A DNA stretch of 13,221 nt, from the NCBI GenBank assembly GCA_035479015.1, contig DATIJC010000042.1:1-13221 (forward strand), in the 5' to 3' direction. The notes beneath the pieces are model-generated. The model did not search any database. It saw only the letters and a program-made list of their open reading frames with translations, and was not told where the DNA came from. Positions within the stretch are counted from its first letter, which is position 1. Each line of letters begins with the position of its first letter. Below, piece after piece: positions 1 to 6,582 of the stretch. The DNA is from DATIJC01 sp035479015 (GTDB lineage Bacteria > Patescibacteriota > Microgenomatia > UBA1400 > UBA12028). A program made the translations under genes and the position numbers.

Positions 1-11
1 TTATTGACTGG

Positions 12-31
12 ATTCCTGCCTACGCAGGAAT
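12..31. repeat. Short palindromic repeat (REP-like) holding the pilC ribosome site
   Basis: Perfect 8-bp arms ATTCCTGC (12-19) and GCAGGAAT (24-31) flank the loop CTAC. The unit, with flanking TGG and GAC, belongs to a widespread class of bacterial intergenic palindromes whose translation reads WIPAYAGMT. Its 20-bp size and ATTCC/GGAAT ends resemble the layout of the neisserial dRS3 repeat, recalled from memory. The only Shine-Dalgarno-like bases before pilC, AGGAA (26-30), lie in the right arm, so a folded RNA hairpin would hide them. No U-tract follows, so it is not a good terminator. Nothing else is visible in 1-39. Confidence 0.6.
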
Positions 32-39
32 GACAAGCT

Positions 40-1239
40 ATGAATGTTTACTCATATAAGGCAAGAACCAAGACCGGCAGCCCGATCAAAGGTAAGATCG
101 AGGCCAATGATGAGAAAGAAGCAAGCAATATTCTGCGTGAGCGGGAATTGTTTGTTATCTCGATTGTGAAGTTTCAGGAATCAGTGATTACACGTGCCTT
201 TAAGTACTCGCGCATCAGCAGTAATGACATTGTGAATTTCACCCGTCAACTGTCAACAATGATCACTGCGGGTTTGCCGTTATCAGAGGCCCTGACAATT
301 TTGGGAGTACAGTCCAAACCCTCCATGCTAGAGATGATAGACGCAGTGCGCCGCGATGTGGAGGGTGGCAGTACGTTTGCTGATGCCCTGGAAAAACATC
401 CCAAGCAATTTTCTGCCGTCTACCGAGCGCTGATCCGTGCCGGTGAGTCAGCCGGTGTGGTAGATCAGGTATTGGCGCGTATGGCGGATACCTTGGAAAA
501 AGAAAAAGAGTTTGCTGCCAAGACAAAAGGAGCCCTCATTTATCCAGCAATCGTTTTTGTCGTCATGATCGTCGTGGCATTTATTATGATGATCTTTGTT
601 GTACCAAAACTCACCACAATGTACAAAGACTTCGGTGCGAGTCTACCGTTGCCAACACAAATACTTCTTGGGGTCTCTGATTTCACTGTTAAGTTTTGGC
701 CGGTATTTGTCCTCCTGGTGATTGGCGGCATATTTGGGTACCGTGCCTACAGAAAAACTCCCGAGGGCCATTATAAAATTGACATGTGGCTCCTCAAACT
801 CCCTATCGTGGGAGAGATCCGTTCGAAGGTAGCGCTGGTGGAATTGACCCGCACGTTATCGCTTTTAATTGGAGCGGGCATTGCCCTGCTACAAGCATTA
901 GAGATCGTCACCGCGGCCGTGGATAACGTCGTGTACCGCACCGCTCTGGAAAAAATCGCCAAAGACGTAGAAAAAGGACAGTCGCTGTCAGCATCAGTTT
1001 CCCGGCGCACAGAATTTCCGGTGTTGATGTCACAAATGATTTCCGTGGGTGAAGAAACGGGAAAGTTAGATGAAGTGTTGTTGCGCGTTTCGCGCTACTT
1101 TGAATCAGAATCGGAGCATGCGGTAAAGGGATTGACAACCGCAATGGAGCCTCTTATCATGGTTGTACTTGGCATAGGAGTTGGCTTTTTAGTGATCGCT
1201 ATTATTTTGCCTATTTACAATCTTACGAGCCAATTCTAA
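40..1239 (+). CDS. pilC: Type IV pilus inner-membrane platform protein PilC (GspF family)
   Basis: Polytopic platform protein of the type IV pilus or type II secretion assembly machine; it couples the cytoplasmic ATPase to pilin insertion and extraction at the membrane. The 399 residues are normal for the family. Two T2SSF repeats are visible, about residues 67-190 and 268-392, each with the family pattern of an amphipathic helical bundle (FTRQLSTMITAGLPL; LTRTLSLLIGAGIAL) ending in a hydrophobic helix. Membrane segments lie near 167-189, 216-236 and 371-392. The GESAG/GEETG motifs of the two halves are at about 135-139 and 337-341. The ATG at 40 follows AGGAA inside a palindrome. The gene is 12 nt before a pilin gene, and the ATPase genes pilB/pilT, commonly adjacent, would be upstream of the window. 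Confidence 0.95.
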   Translation: MNVYSYKARTKTGSPIKGKIEANDEKEASNILRERELFVISIVKFQESVITRAFKYSRISSNDIVNFTRQLSTMITAGLPLSEALTILGVQSKPSMLEMIDAVRRDVEGGSTFADALEKHPKQFSAVYRALIRAGESAGVVDQVLARMADTLEKEKEFAAKTKGALIYPAIVFVVMIVVAFIMMIFVVPKLTTMYKDFGASLPLPTQILLGVSDFTVKFWPVFVLLVIGGIFGYRAYRKTPEGHYKIDMWLLKLPIVGEIRSKVALVELTRTLSLLIGAGIALLQALEIVTAAVDNVVYRTALEKIAKDVEKGQSLSASVSRRTEFPVLMSQMISVGEETGKLDEVLLRVSRYFESESEHAVKGLTTAMEPLIMVVLGIGVGFLVIAIILPIYNLTSQF

Positions 1240-1251
1240 CCTGGAGTATAT

Positions 1252-1887
1252 ATGAACATTCATTCTCCTTTGCGGAACACGCTCGGTTTTACGATGATCG
1301 AATTGTTGGTGGTCATTTCGATCATCGGTATATTGGCAGTTGCCGTGTTGTCAGCCATCAACCCAATAGAACAAATTAATAAGGGTCGTGACACAAGCAC
1401 CCGTTCCGATGCGGGAGAACTTCTGGGTGCGACCGAACGTTACTTCTCAATTCATGAAGAGTACCCTTGGAATGAAACTCGCGCTGGTGGCGTGAATAAT
1501 TTTGATCCGAGTATGGTAAACTCTGCGGCCGCATTTGGTTCAGCAGTTAAGTTTTCTACGGCTAACGCTGCTCCTGGAGTAGGTTCAGATAGTACAAATG
1601 GCTGGAACTTTTTATACCAGCTCTCAGATACTCAGGAGGTAAAACCAGCATTTAGTCAGCGGGTAAAACAAAATAATAAACTTGTAGTCTTACGTGCAGC
1701 TGGAAATAATGAGAGTACGTATGTCTGCTTCACACCTTCGTCATACGCTTTCAGATTGGAAGCTGCAAAAAATTGTTCAAATGGTTCGACGCAACAGTCA
1801 ATAAGCGGCTTTCAACTTTGTACGACTGCAGCCGGAGGCCCAGTGATCGTTCCAGCAGTCGGGTATGACTACATCTGTCTGCCCTAA
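1252..1887 (+). CDS. Type IV prepilin-like protein, 211 aa
   Basis: Prepilin with a 12-residue leader ending in Gly, then the processed N-terminus FTMIELLVVISIIGIL: cleavage between G12 and F13, with Glu at +5 (E17) and a hydrophobic helix to about residue 36. The rest is a polar, probably extracellular pilin globular domain with four cysteines near the C-terminus (YVC, KNC, QLC, YIC), which could form two disulfides. It is the longest simple pilin here, lies next to pilC and pilD, and has a clear GGAG ribosome site (1243-1246), so it may be a well-translated pilin. Whether it is the major pilin cannot be settled from sequence. It should be processed by the PilD encoded next. Confidence 0.85.
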   Translation: MNIHSPLRNTLGFTMIELLVVISIIGILAVAVLSAINPIEQINKGRDTSTRSDAGELLGATERYFSIHEEYPWNETRAGGVNNFDPSMVNSAAAFGSAVKFSTANAAPGVGSDSTNGWNFLYQLSDTQEVKPAFSQRVKQNNKLVVLRAAGNNESTYVCFTPSSYAFRLEAAKNCSNGSTQQSISGFQLCTTAAGGPVIVPAVGYDYICLP

Positions 1888-1907
1888 TCCTAAACTTGTA
1901 CTGTATA

Positions 1908-1936
1908 CTATGAGGATCTTATGGAGATCCTCATAG
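1908..1936 (+). promoter_or_regulatory. Perfect 12-bp hairpin enclosing the pilD start codon
   Basis: CTATGAGGATCT (1908-1919) is the exact reverse complement of AGATCCTCATAG (1925-1936), with the 5-nt loop TATGG between them. The pilD ATG (1921-1923) sits in the loop. The ribosome site GAGG (1912-1915) is in the left arm and pairs with codons 2-5. Folding of the mRNA would therefore block initiation. No U-run follows the stem, so a terminator role is unlikely. A TATACT -10-like hexamer (1904-1909) overlaps the left arm, without a recognisable -35. The inverted repeat is seen directly; the control role is inferred. Confidence 0.7.
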
Positions 1937-2730
1937 TTTGTGCATTTCTATTTGTGTTTGGACTGGCGATCGGCAGTTTCTTAAATGTTGTTATCTACCG
2001 TGTTATTCATGGTGATTCGCCGATGCGGGGACGCTCCTATTGTGATAACTGCAAAAAACTTATTCCTTGGTATGACAACATTCCTCTGTTCTCGTTTTTA
2101 GTTCTCAAGCGCAAGTGCCGCTACTGTAAGACTCCTATTTCATGGACATATCCTGCGATTGAGTTACTCACTGGCTTATTATTCGTGTGGTGGTATTTGG
2201 TAGGATTTACCTTCTTTCGATTGACTGCCACGCCTTTTACGCTGGTGCAGCCGCTATTTTGGCTGGCGGTGGCACTGCTACTTTTAGTCATTTTTGCGAC
2301 TGATTTATTTTCTTTTCTTATTCCCGATTCAGCAGTGTATTTATTAACGATCCTGGCATTTTCCTACCGGATAGCGCTCACAGTTCGCCATATTATGACT
2401 ATCAGTGATTTCTGGGTGTATTTGGCGAGCGCAATTGCTTGTAGCGTCTTTTTCTATTTGTTGGTCTTGCTAACACATCATAAGGGTATGGGACTAGGGG
2501 ACGTGAAACTTGTCTTCCCTCTAGGATTGCTAGTTGGTTGGCCACTCCTTCTCTTTGTGATTATGTTGGCATCGATAGCCGGAAGTATCGTTGGGATCAC
2601 GACAATTGTGGTTGGTGCAAAAAATCTCAAGAGTAAATTACCTTTTGGTCCTTTCCTGATTGGCGCGACATGTGTAGCATTACTATGGGGAGATCATATT
2701 CTGTCTTTCTATAGTAAGCTCGCTCTATGA
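1921..2730 (+). CDS. pilD: Type IV prepilin peptidase / N-methyltransferase PilD
   Basis: Membrane aspartyl protease that cuts prepilin leaders after Gly and, in two-domain forms like this one, N-methylates the new N-terminus. The N-terminal domain has the two zinc-type CxxC pairs (C41/C44 and C66/C69) and the motifs GSFLNVVIYR and YPAIELLTG. The peptidase half carries the catalytic aspartates D128 (ATDLFSFLIPD) and D194 within GMGLGDVKL, the GxGD motif, plus PFGPFL at 241-246. About seven to eight hydrophobic helices are visible. The length of 269 aa is typical. It should process all the pilin-like products of this locus. Its start codon lies in a hairpin loop, suggesting restrained translation, and its stop overlaps the next gene by ATGA. 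Confidence 0.96.
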   Translation: MEILIVCAFLFVFGLAIGSFLNVVIYRVIHGDSPMRGRSYCDNCKKLIPWYDNIPLFSFLVLKRKCRYCKTPISWTYPAIELLTGLLFVWWYLVGFTFFRLTATPFTLVQPLFWLAVALLLLVIFATDLFSFLIPDSAVYLLTILAFSYRIALTVRHIMTISDFWVYLASAIACSVFFYLLVLLTHHKGMGLGDVKLVFPLGLLVGWPLLLFVIMLASIAGSIVGITTIVVGAKNLKSKLPFGPFLIGATCVALLWGDHILSFYSKLAL

Positions 2731-3638
2731 GAATCGTCGTTTTCTTTTTTAAAACTTTTGCCTTCCTTGGTATCAGTGCGTTGTTTGTATATACTTTGGG
2801 CGCCCAAGCTTGGATACTGATAGCCGCTCATCAGTTTGAACAAGATGTGAAGTCGCTGCCCCGAATGTCTCGTGATGCCCAAAAATTTACCCAAATTTGT
2901 CAAAATGCGCCAGCTTCTAGTGAAAATTCTCAACCTCTTGCTTTTCAATTGCGCTTTCGTGACAGCAATGCATATGCGATTGAGATACTCTGTTCTCTTA
3001 TTCCTGATCCAGTCTTAGTGCGTGAAGGGAAACTCTTGCCTTTTGTGACGAAAGATCCAGGTAGTAGTGGTTTTTACTATGCTGTAGAGGGCGGACATGA
3101 TAGCAGCGTGCGTATTTCATTTTTGACTGGTCACCAAACACTCCAGCTGTTGTTGGATAGTGTGAAGTTTGTCAGCACGATTCCTGACATTGGCCGGCCA
3201 CTGCCGCAAACATCATGCCAGGGATTTGGGTACGCATGCTGCACGGAACGTTCGGACCTAGGGCGAGGACAACCGCTTTCTGATGGCGTGCTGGATTGCC
3301 CCAACAGTTGTTTTCCCTCTTGTCAGTCAGTTCCATTTGTACAAACATTTGTATCGGAGCCACTACCAGATGACGCCGGGCGGATAATCATGACGTCTAA
3401 TACACAGGAAGTCCTCTTCTCTTACGCCGTTTCTTCCACCAATGGAAAAATCGCGCAAGTTACCATTGACTACGGTGACGGAACTAAAGACACTTCACAG
3501 CTTTCAGTGGGTGTGTTTACGCACACATTCACCTGCTCGGGGCCATGCACATATACGACGATAATTAGTGGAGTTGACAGTTTGGGTAAAAAGACACAAG
3601 ATTATGATGGAGCCAAAACAAAGATCGTTCGGCTTTAA
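2727..3638 (+). CDS. Membrane-anchored Cys-rich protein with C-terminal PKD-like domain
   Basis: Function not recognised. Residues 8-33 form one membrane helix, and the rest is predicted extracellular. A middle region has six closely spaced cysteines (C164, C171, C172, C191, C195, C199) with little else conserved to my eye. The C-terminal part, about 225-303, has PKD-type Ig-fold hallmarks: VTIDYGDGT at 245-253, HTF at 266-268 and a final VDSLGKK strand, with an extra Cys pair C270/C274. The start overlaps the pilD stop by ATGA, and a pilin gene follows after 4 nt, so it is co-expressed with the pilus and may be a surface, adhesive or pilus-associated protein (inference). There is no Gly-Phe prepilin motif, so it is not itself a classical pilin. 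Confidence 0.75.
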   Translation: MRIVVFFFKTFAFLGISALFVYTLGAQAWILIAAHQFEQDVKSLPRMSRDAQKFTQICQNAPASSENSQPLAFQLRFRDSNAYAIEILCSLIPDPVLVREGKLLPFVTKDPGSSGFYYAVEGGHDSSVRISFLTGHQTLQLLLDSVKFVSTIPDIGRPLPQTSCQGFGYACCTERSDLGRGQPLSDGVLDCPNSCFPSCQSVPFVQTFVSEPLPDDAGRIIMTSNTQEVLFSYAVSSTNGKIAQVTIDYGDGTKDTSQLSVGVFTHTFTCSGPCTYTTIISGVDSLGKKTQDYDGAKTKIVRL

Positions 3639-3642
3639 AAGT

Positions 3643-4050
3643 ATGAAAAAACGCAATGGTTTTACACTTCTTGAACTTCTCGTCGTGATCTCTATCATTG
3701 CTATCTTGATCGGACTGTCTACCGTCAGCTTTACTACCGCACAGAAGAAGGCACGCAACGCTAAGCGCCGTGGAGATATGAAAGCTGTGCAGAATGCCTT
3801 CGAGCAATACAATTCTGTGAATGGCACGTATAACGCTACTTGCGATACGATGGCATCGGGATCGCTGTCGGCCGGATTGCCGCTAGATCCTAAAAATGTT
3901 GCACCACTTACGTATGCCTATACGTGCGCAGCATCTACGTATTGTGTGTGTGCAAATCTAGAAGCCGAGACTGGCAATAGTGACTCTTCTTCTTGTACAT
4001 ATTCAGGAGTTGGTACGAAATCATATTTTTGTGTGAGTAACTTACAATGA
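3643..4050 (+). CDS. Type IV prepilin, tandem copy 1 (GspG/PilA type)
   Basis: Pilin with the short leader MKKRNG, then FTLLELLVVISIIAIL: cleavage after G6 and Glu at +5. The alpha-1 helix continues through AQKKARNAKRRGDMKAVQNAFEQY, followed by a small domain with DPKN, YCVCANLE and a terminal FCVSN. The cysteine spacing CxC...C...C matches the next gene. The product is 135 aa from the ATG at 3643. The frame is open further upstream (ATG at 3604 and 3607), but those starts lie inside the preceding gene and would give an unusually long leader. There is no clear ribosome site, and the start is 4 nt after the previous stop, so translational coupling is likely. It overlaps the next gene by ATGA. 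Confidence 0.88.
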   Translation: MKKRNGFTLLELLVVISIIAILIGLSTVSFTTAQKKARNAKRRGDMKAVQNAFEQYNSVNGTYNATCDTMASGSLSAGLPLDPKNVAPLTYAYTCAASTYCVCANLEAETGNSDSSSCTYSGVGTKSYFCVSNLQ

Positions 4051-4472
4051 AGAAAATAAATGGTTTTACCATGATCGAATTACTTGTGGCAGCAACAATT
4101 CTGGCGCTGCTTACAATGATTAGTGTCGTAAGTTTCCAGCAAGCCAATGTCCGTGCCCGTGATGGCAAGCGCAAGGCTGATCTTGAACAAACCAGGGCTG
4201 CTCTCGAGTTATACCGCTCTGGCAGCGCTGCTTCATATCCTTCTGGAAGTATTTTTAGTTATATGATCGGCACGCTCAAGCAATCAAGTTATATCTCTGA
4301 TCCCGTGCCCGTAGATCCTAAAAACGACTCGACCTATTATTATCAGTATAACTCAGCTTCAGGAGCGACCTACTGTATGTGTGCCACACTCGAAGGCGGA
4401 TCTGGAAATAAAGCCGCCGCTGATTGTAATGGCGCCGATGGTACGGCTTTCTACTGCCTCTCTAATCCCTAG
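4047..4472 (+). CDS. Type IV prepilin, tandem copy 2 (GspG/PilA type)
   Basis: Prepilin of 141 aa with the leader MKKING and the processed start FTMIELLVAATILALL, Glu at +5. The helix continues with ARDGKRKADLEQTRAALELY, the form common in Patescibacteria pilins. The globular part shares a pattern with the preceding pilin: DPKN, a Tyr-rich stretch, YCMCATLE, GN, C and FYCLSNP. This suggests the pair arose by duplication and that both have the same disulfide layout. The ATGA overlap with the preceding gene and the absence of a ribosome site indicate coupled translation. It could be a major or an accessory pilin subunit. Confidence 0.88.
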   Translation: MKKINGFTMIELLVAATILALLTMISVVSFQQANVRARDGKRKADLEQTRAALELYRSGSAASYPSGSIFSYMIGTLKQSSYISDPVPVDPKNDSTYYYQYNSASGATYCMCATLEGGSGNKAAADCNGADGTAFYCLSNP

Positions 4473-4481
4473 TTCTATTTG

Positions 4482-4490
4482 TGCTACCAT
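4482..4490 (+). promoter_or_regulatory. Possible extended -10 promoter for the FimT-like gene
   Basis: TGCTACCAT fits an extended -10 (TGn then TACCAT, 4 of 6 against TATAAT). The expected transcription start, six to eight bases past the hexamer, falls on the ATG at 4497, which has no ribosome site. A leaderless mRNA is therefore plausible. No -35 is recognisable at normal spacing, so confidence is low. Confidence 0.3.
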
Positions 4491-4496
4491 GACTGT

Positions 4497-4964
4497 ATGC
4501 GTATTTCTCTGGGTTTTACTCTCATTGAGTTGTTGGTAGTGATTGTTCTAATTGGGTTGCTTGTGACTGGCAGCATTGCTGGATACACGAAATTTAACCA
4601 ACGTCAGGTACTGCTTACTTCCGGAAAAGAATTCATCACTATTCTTCGCACCGCACAAGCTCGGGCACATTCGGGAGTGAAACCCCCTAGTAATTGCACC
4701 ACATTGCTTGGATACTCAGTGCGGGCAAGCAGGAATAGTTCCTCATACACGATGGCTGCACAGTGTTCCAACACAAGCATTACTGCCAATTCATACAAAC
4801 TTGCTGCAGGAGTAATTTTTGATACCCCCGTAGATATTACATTTGACGGACTGAGCGGGGGCGTGAGTGGGACTATCGGAGATCTCTCGCTTTCATATTC
4901 TGATAAGACGTATCTACTGACAATTAATGAGGTGGGATCGATCACTGAGGGAGGGATTCAATGA
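4497..4964 (+). CDS. FimT/GspH-like minor pilin
   Basis: Minor pilin of 155 aa: leader MRISLG, cleavage before FTLIELLVVIVLIGLL, Glu at +5. The globular domain carries the GspH/FimT pattern near its end, ITFDGLSGG followed by a beta-rich stretch and INEVGSITEGG. In known systems GspH/FimT is part of the priming or tip complex with the GspI, J and K homologues, and the following genes match that series. A TTG at 4479 would add six residues but gives a longer leader and has no better initiation signal, so the ATG at 4497 is preferred. The stop overlaps the next start by ATGA. Confidence 0.83.
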   Translation: MRISLGFTLIELLVVIVLIGLLVTGSIAGYTKFNQRQVLLTSGKEFITILRTAQARAHSGVKPPSNCTTLLGYSVRASRNSSSYTMAAQCSNTSITANSYKLAAGVIFDTPVDITFDGLSGGVSGTIGDLSLSYSDKTYLLTINEVGSITEGGIQ

Positions 4965-5434
4965 GAAAAAACTGTAGTGAATCTGGCCAGACGCTCATTG
5001 AGATCCTTATTGCTATAACACTGATCGTATTTGTGCTTACCAGTCTCGCATCTGGGTTATCACTGGGTGTGAGGAACAGTAGATTTAGTGCAAACGCCAG
5101 TACTGCTAAAGATAGGATAACGGAGGCACAAGAGTGGGTGCGTTCGGTTGAGAACCAAGCGGGCTGGGAATCTTTTTATCAAATGGTGAGTGCAGATAAT
5201 CCCCCTGTCACCTACTGTCTGACGAGCTTGCCTACGTCAGTTCAAGAGTTCGATGCTCTGATAGGCTCGAACTGTTTGCCATCAGAAACAATCCCAAATA
5301 CAGTATTCAGTAGAGCTATGACACTTACTGTCGTGTCACCAACTGCAATTGATTCTCTAGTTACTATATCGTGGATAGATAGTGGAAAGGCACAGAGTGT
5401 GTCGACGACCACACGGCTTACCCAACATGAATAA
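4961..5434 (+). CDS. PilV/GspI-like minor pilin
   Basis: Minor pilin of 157 aa. The cleavage site is G9/Q10 with QTLIEILIAITLIVFVL following: Gln replaces Phe at +1, and Glu is kept at +5. The C-terminal part (VTISWIDSGKAQSVSTTTRL) resembles the PilV/GspI ending, where a beta strand with W precedes a T-rich strand. Initiation is favoured by GGAGG at 4950-4954, six bases before the ATG, one of the best ribosome sites in the locus; the ATGA overlap adds coupling. Its position after the GspH-like and before the GspJ-like gene supports the assignment. Its likely role is in the tip complex that primes pilus assembly. Confidence 0.78.
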   Translation: MRKNCSESGQTLIEILIAITLIVFVLTSLASGLSLGVRNSRFSANASTAKDRITEAQEWVRSVENQAGWESFYQMVSADNPPVTYCLTSLPTSVQEFDALIGSNCLPSETIPNTVFSRAMTLTVVSPTAIDSLVTISWIDSGKAQSVSTTTRLTQHE

Positions 5435-5981
5435 CACAAACTTGGATCGCCAGGCAGGATATACACTCATTGAATTAGTCGTAGTCATTGGTTTGACTGT
5501 TTTACTATTGATTACAGTCGTGTCACTCTTCTTCACATCCCTCACGGCTGGTGGAAAGACCTCCTCGGCAGTCTACACAAAACAAGTGGGTGACTATACG
5601 ATGAGCCGGATCCAGTTTGCACTTCGCAATGCCCACAAAATTGTGCCAAACAGCAATGGCGATATTTGCACCTCCGGCATGGCGTCGATAGCAGTTGAGA
5701 ATACTGACTTGGGTGTGACCGAATTCTTGGGAGAGACTGCAGCCGGGGTCAATCATATTGCATCGAACTCAGGACTCTTTTTAACCCCTGATGATGTAAG
5801 TGTGGTTGCCGGTCCTCAATTTGACTGCTCACCTTCTACGTATGGTACCTCCCGTTATGATGGATCGGCGCCGACGGTCACCGTGTCCTTTACTTTGCGT
5901 AAAGGAAATATGGGAGTCGATAAGACCCGTGACATTGTAGAGATCCCCTTTCAGTCGCAGATAACATTACGAAATTTCTAA
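5427..5981 (+). CDS. PilW/GspJ-like minor pilin
   Basis: Minor pilin of 184 aa from the ATG at 5427. The leader is MNNTNLDRQAG, with cleavage before YTLIELVVVIGLTVLLLITVV (+1 Tyr, +5 Glu), followed by a large beta-rich domain. PilW/GspJ proteins are the larger minor pilins and usually follow PilV/GspI, as here. The frame is open upstream to 5382, but that would place 15 extra residues ahead of the leader, deep within pilV. The start overlaps the pilV end by 8 bp and has no ribosome site, so reinitiation is likely. A different, non-pilin gene follows after 12 nt. Confidence 0.78.
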   Translation: MNNTNLDRQAGYTLIELVVVIGLTVLLLITVVSLFFTSLTAGGKTSSAVYTKQVGDYTMSRIQFALRNAHKIVPNSNGDICTSGMASIAVENTDLGVTEFLGETAAGVNHIASNSGLFLTPDDVSVVAGPQFDCSPSTYGTSRYDGSAPTVTVSFTLRKGNMGVDKTRDIVEIPFQSQITLRNF

Positions 5982-5993
5982 GAGAATTAATTT

Positions 5994-6539
5994 ATGCACT
6001 CAAAAGCAGGATATGAATATCTGCTCGCATATAAGATAACCATACCGATTTACGATTATACTGTGGAGTTTTGTCATCGTTGGATCGATTACAAATCGCG
6101 CACTAAAGATCAAATGGAGCAAGCTGCTAGATCAGGTTCTGTTAATGTAGCTGAGGGTTCAAAAGAAAAAAGTTTGGCGATGTACATCAAATTAGTCGGT
6201 GTGGCAGCTGCAAGTCAGGAAGAGTTGTTAAAAGATTACCAGTCATATGCACGGCAACATAAGATAGCGATATGGGATAAGACAAAGGCGAGGGAGATAG
6301 GGGAAGTAAGAGAGATATGGGAGATTATGCGAAATTCACCGACTCTCCCTGACTCCCCTCATTTCCCTAATCTCCCCGATTCCCCTGAGATCAGCGTGAA
6401 TCTTATGATTACTCTGGTAAATCAGGCAAACTATCTTTTGCAAAAACTTGCTACTTCTCTAGAAGAAAAACATACGCGTGAGGGAGGATTTAATGAGAAA
6501 CTTTTGCACGCTAGATTGCAGTATCGACGTACTCACTAG
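5994..6539 (+). CDS. Four-helix-bundle protein (23S-IVS/TIGR04258 type) with repeat insert
   Basis: Member of the four-helix-bundle family related to proteins encoded in 23S rRNA intervening sequences; molecular function is unknown. Hallmarks are SRTKDQMEQAARSGSVNVAEGSKEKS (in two stretches, 35-48 and 49-60), YIKLVGVAAASQEELLKDY (64-82), and a C-terminal suffix with EGGFNEKL and RLQYRR. Between helices 3 and 4 (100-131) are tripeptide repeats: REI GEV REI WEI, then TLP DSP HFP NLP DSP. Family members occur widely in Patescibacteria genomes. It is out of place between the PilW-like and PilX-like genes and has no pilin or export signal. It may be a cassette inserted into the operon (inference). 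The ribosome site is weak. Confidence 0.82.
   Translation: MHSKAGYEYLLAYKITIPIYDYTVEFCHRWIDYKSRTKDQMEQAARSGSVNVAEGSKEKSLAMYIKLVGVAAASQEELLKDYQSYARQHKIAIWDKTKAREIGEVREIWEIMRNSPTLPDSPHFPNLPDSPEISVNLMITLVNQANYLLQKLATSLEEKHTREGGFNEKLLHARLQYRRTH
6291..6386 (+). repeat. Paired 9-nt repeat arrays, purine-rich then pyrimidine-rich
   Basis: Four 9-nt units at 6291-6326 (AGGGAGATA, GGGGAAGTA, AGAGAGATA, TGGGAGATT) are followed, after a 15-nt spacer, by five units at 6342-6386 (ACTCTCCCT, GACTCCCCT, CATTTCCCT, AATCTCCCC, GATTCCCCT). The second array is roughly the reverse complement of the first, for example GGGGAGATT against AATCTCCCC, so an imperfect long hairpin can form. Units stay in frame and encode REI-type and xxP tripeptides. 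The strong purine/pyrimidine strand bias could also allow non-B DNA. Confidence 0.75.
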
Positions 6540-6545
6540 AACTCC

Positions 6546-6574
6546 TTGCGCTGTCACTTCCATCTCTCTACAAT
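6546..6574 (+). promoter_or_regulatory. Likely sigma70-type promoter for the PilX-like gene
   Basis: TTGCGC (6546-6551) and TACAAT (6569-6574, 5 of 6 to consensus) are separated by 17 nt in the 43-nt gap before the gene. The predicted transcription start (about 6580-6582) lies just before the ATG at 6583, which lacks a ribosome site. This points to a leaderless or near-leaderless message and would restore expression of pilX-pilMNO downstream of the inserted gene. Confidence 0.45.
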
Positions 6575-6582
6575 GAAGTAGT

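Noticed and set aside
1..39. C-terminal end of an upstream gene in the first 39 bases
   Set aside because: One frame stops at 31-33, but only ten codons are visible and they coincide with the palindromic repeat, so no gene can be supported.
1908..1936. The pilD hairpin as an intrinsic terminator after the first pilin
   Set aside because: No run of T follows the stem and the stem extends into coding sequence; initiation control is the better reading.
3568..3642. Upstream extension of tandem pilin copy 1, starting inside the PKD gene
   Set aside because: It would add 25 residues ahead of the prepilin leader and lies within the preceding coding region; the short MKKRNG leader is typical and matches its paralogue MKKING.
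4479..4496. TTG start for the FimT-like pilin
   Set aside because: It adds MCYHDC to the leader and overlaps the candidate -10 element; the ATG at 4497 gives a standard six-residue leader.
6291..6386. 9-nt repeats as a CRISPR array
   Set aside because: Units are 9 nt with no spacers, in two opposite-sense arrays, and lie in frame within a protein gene.
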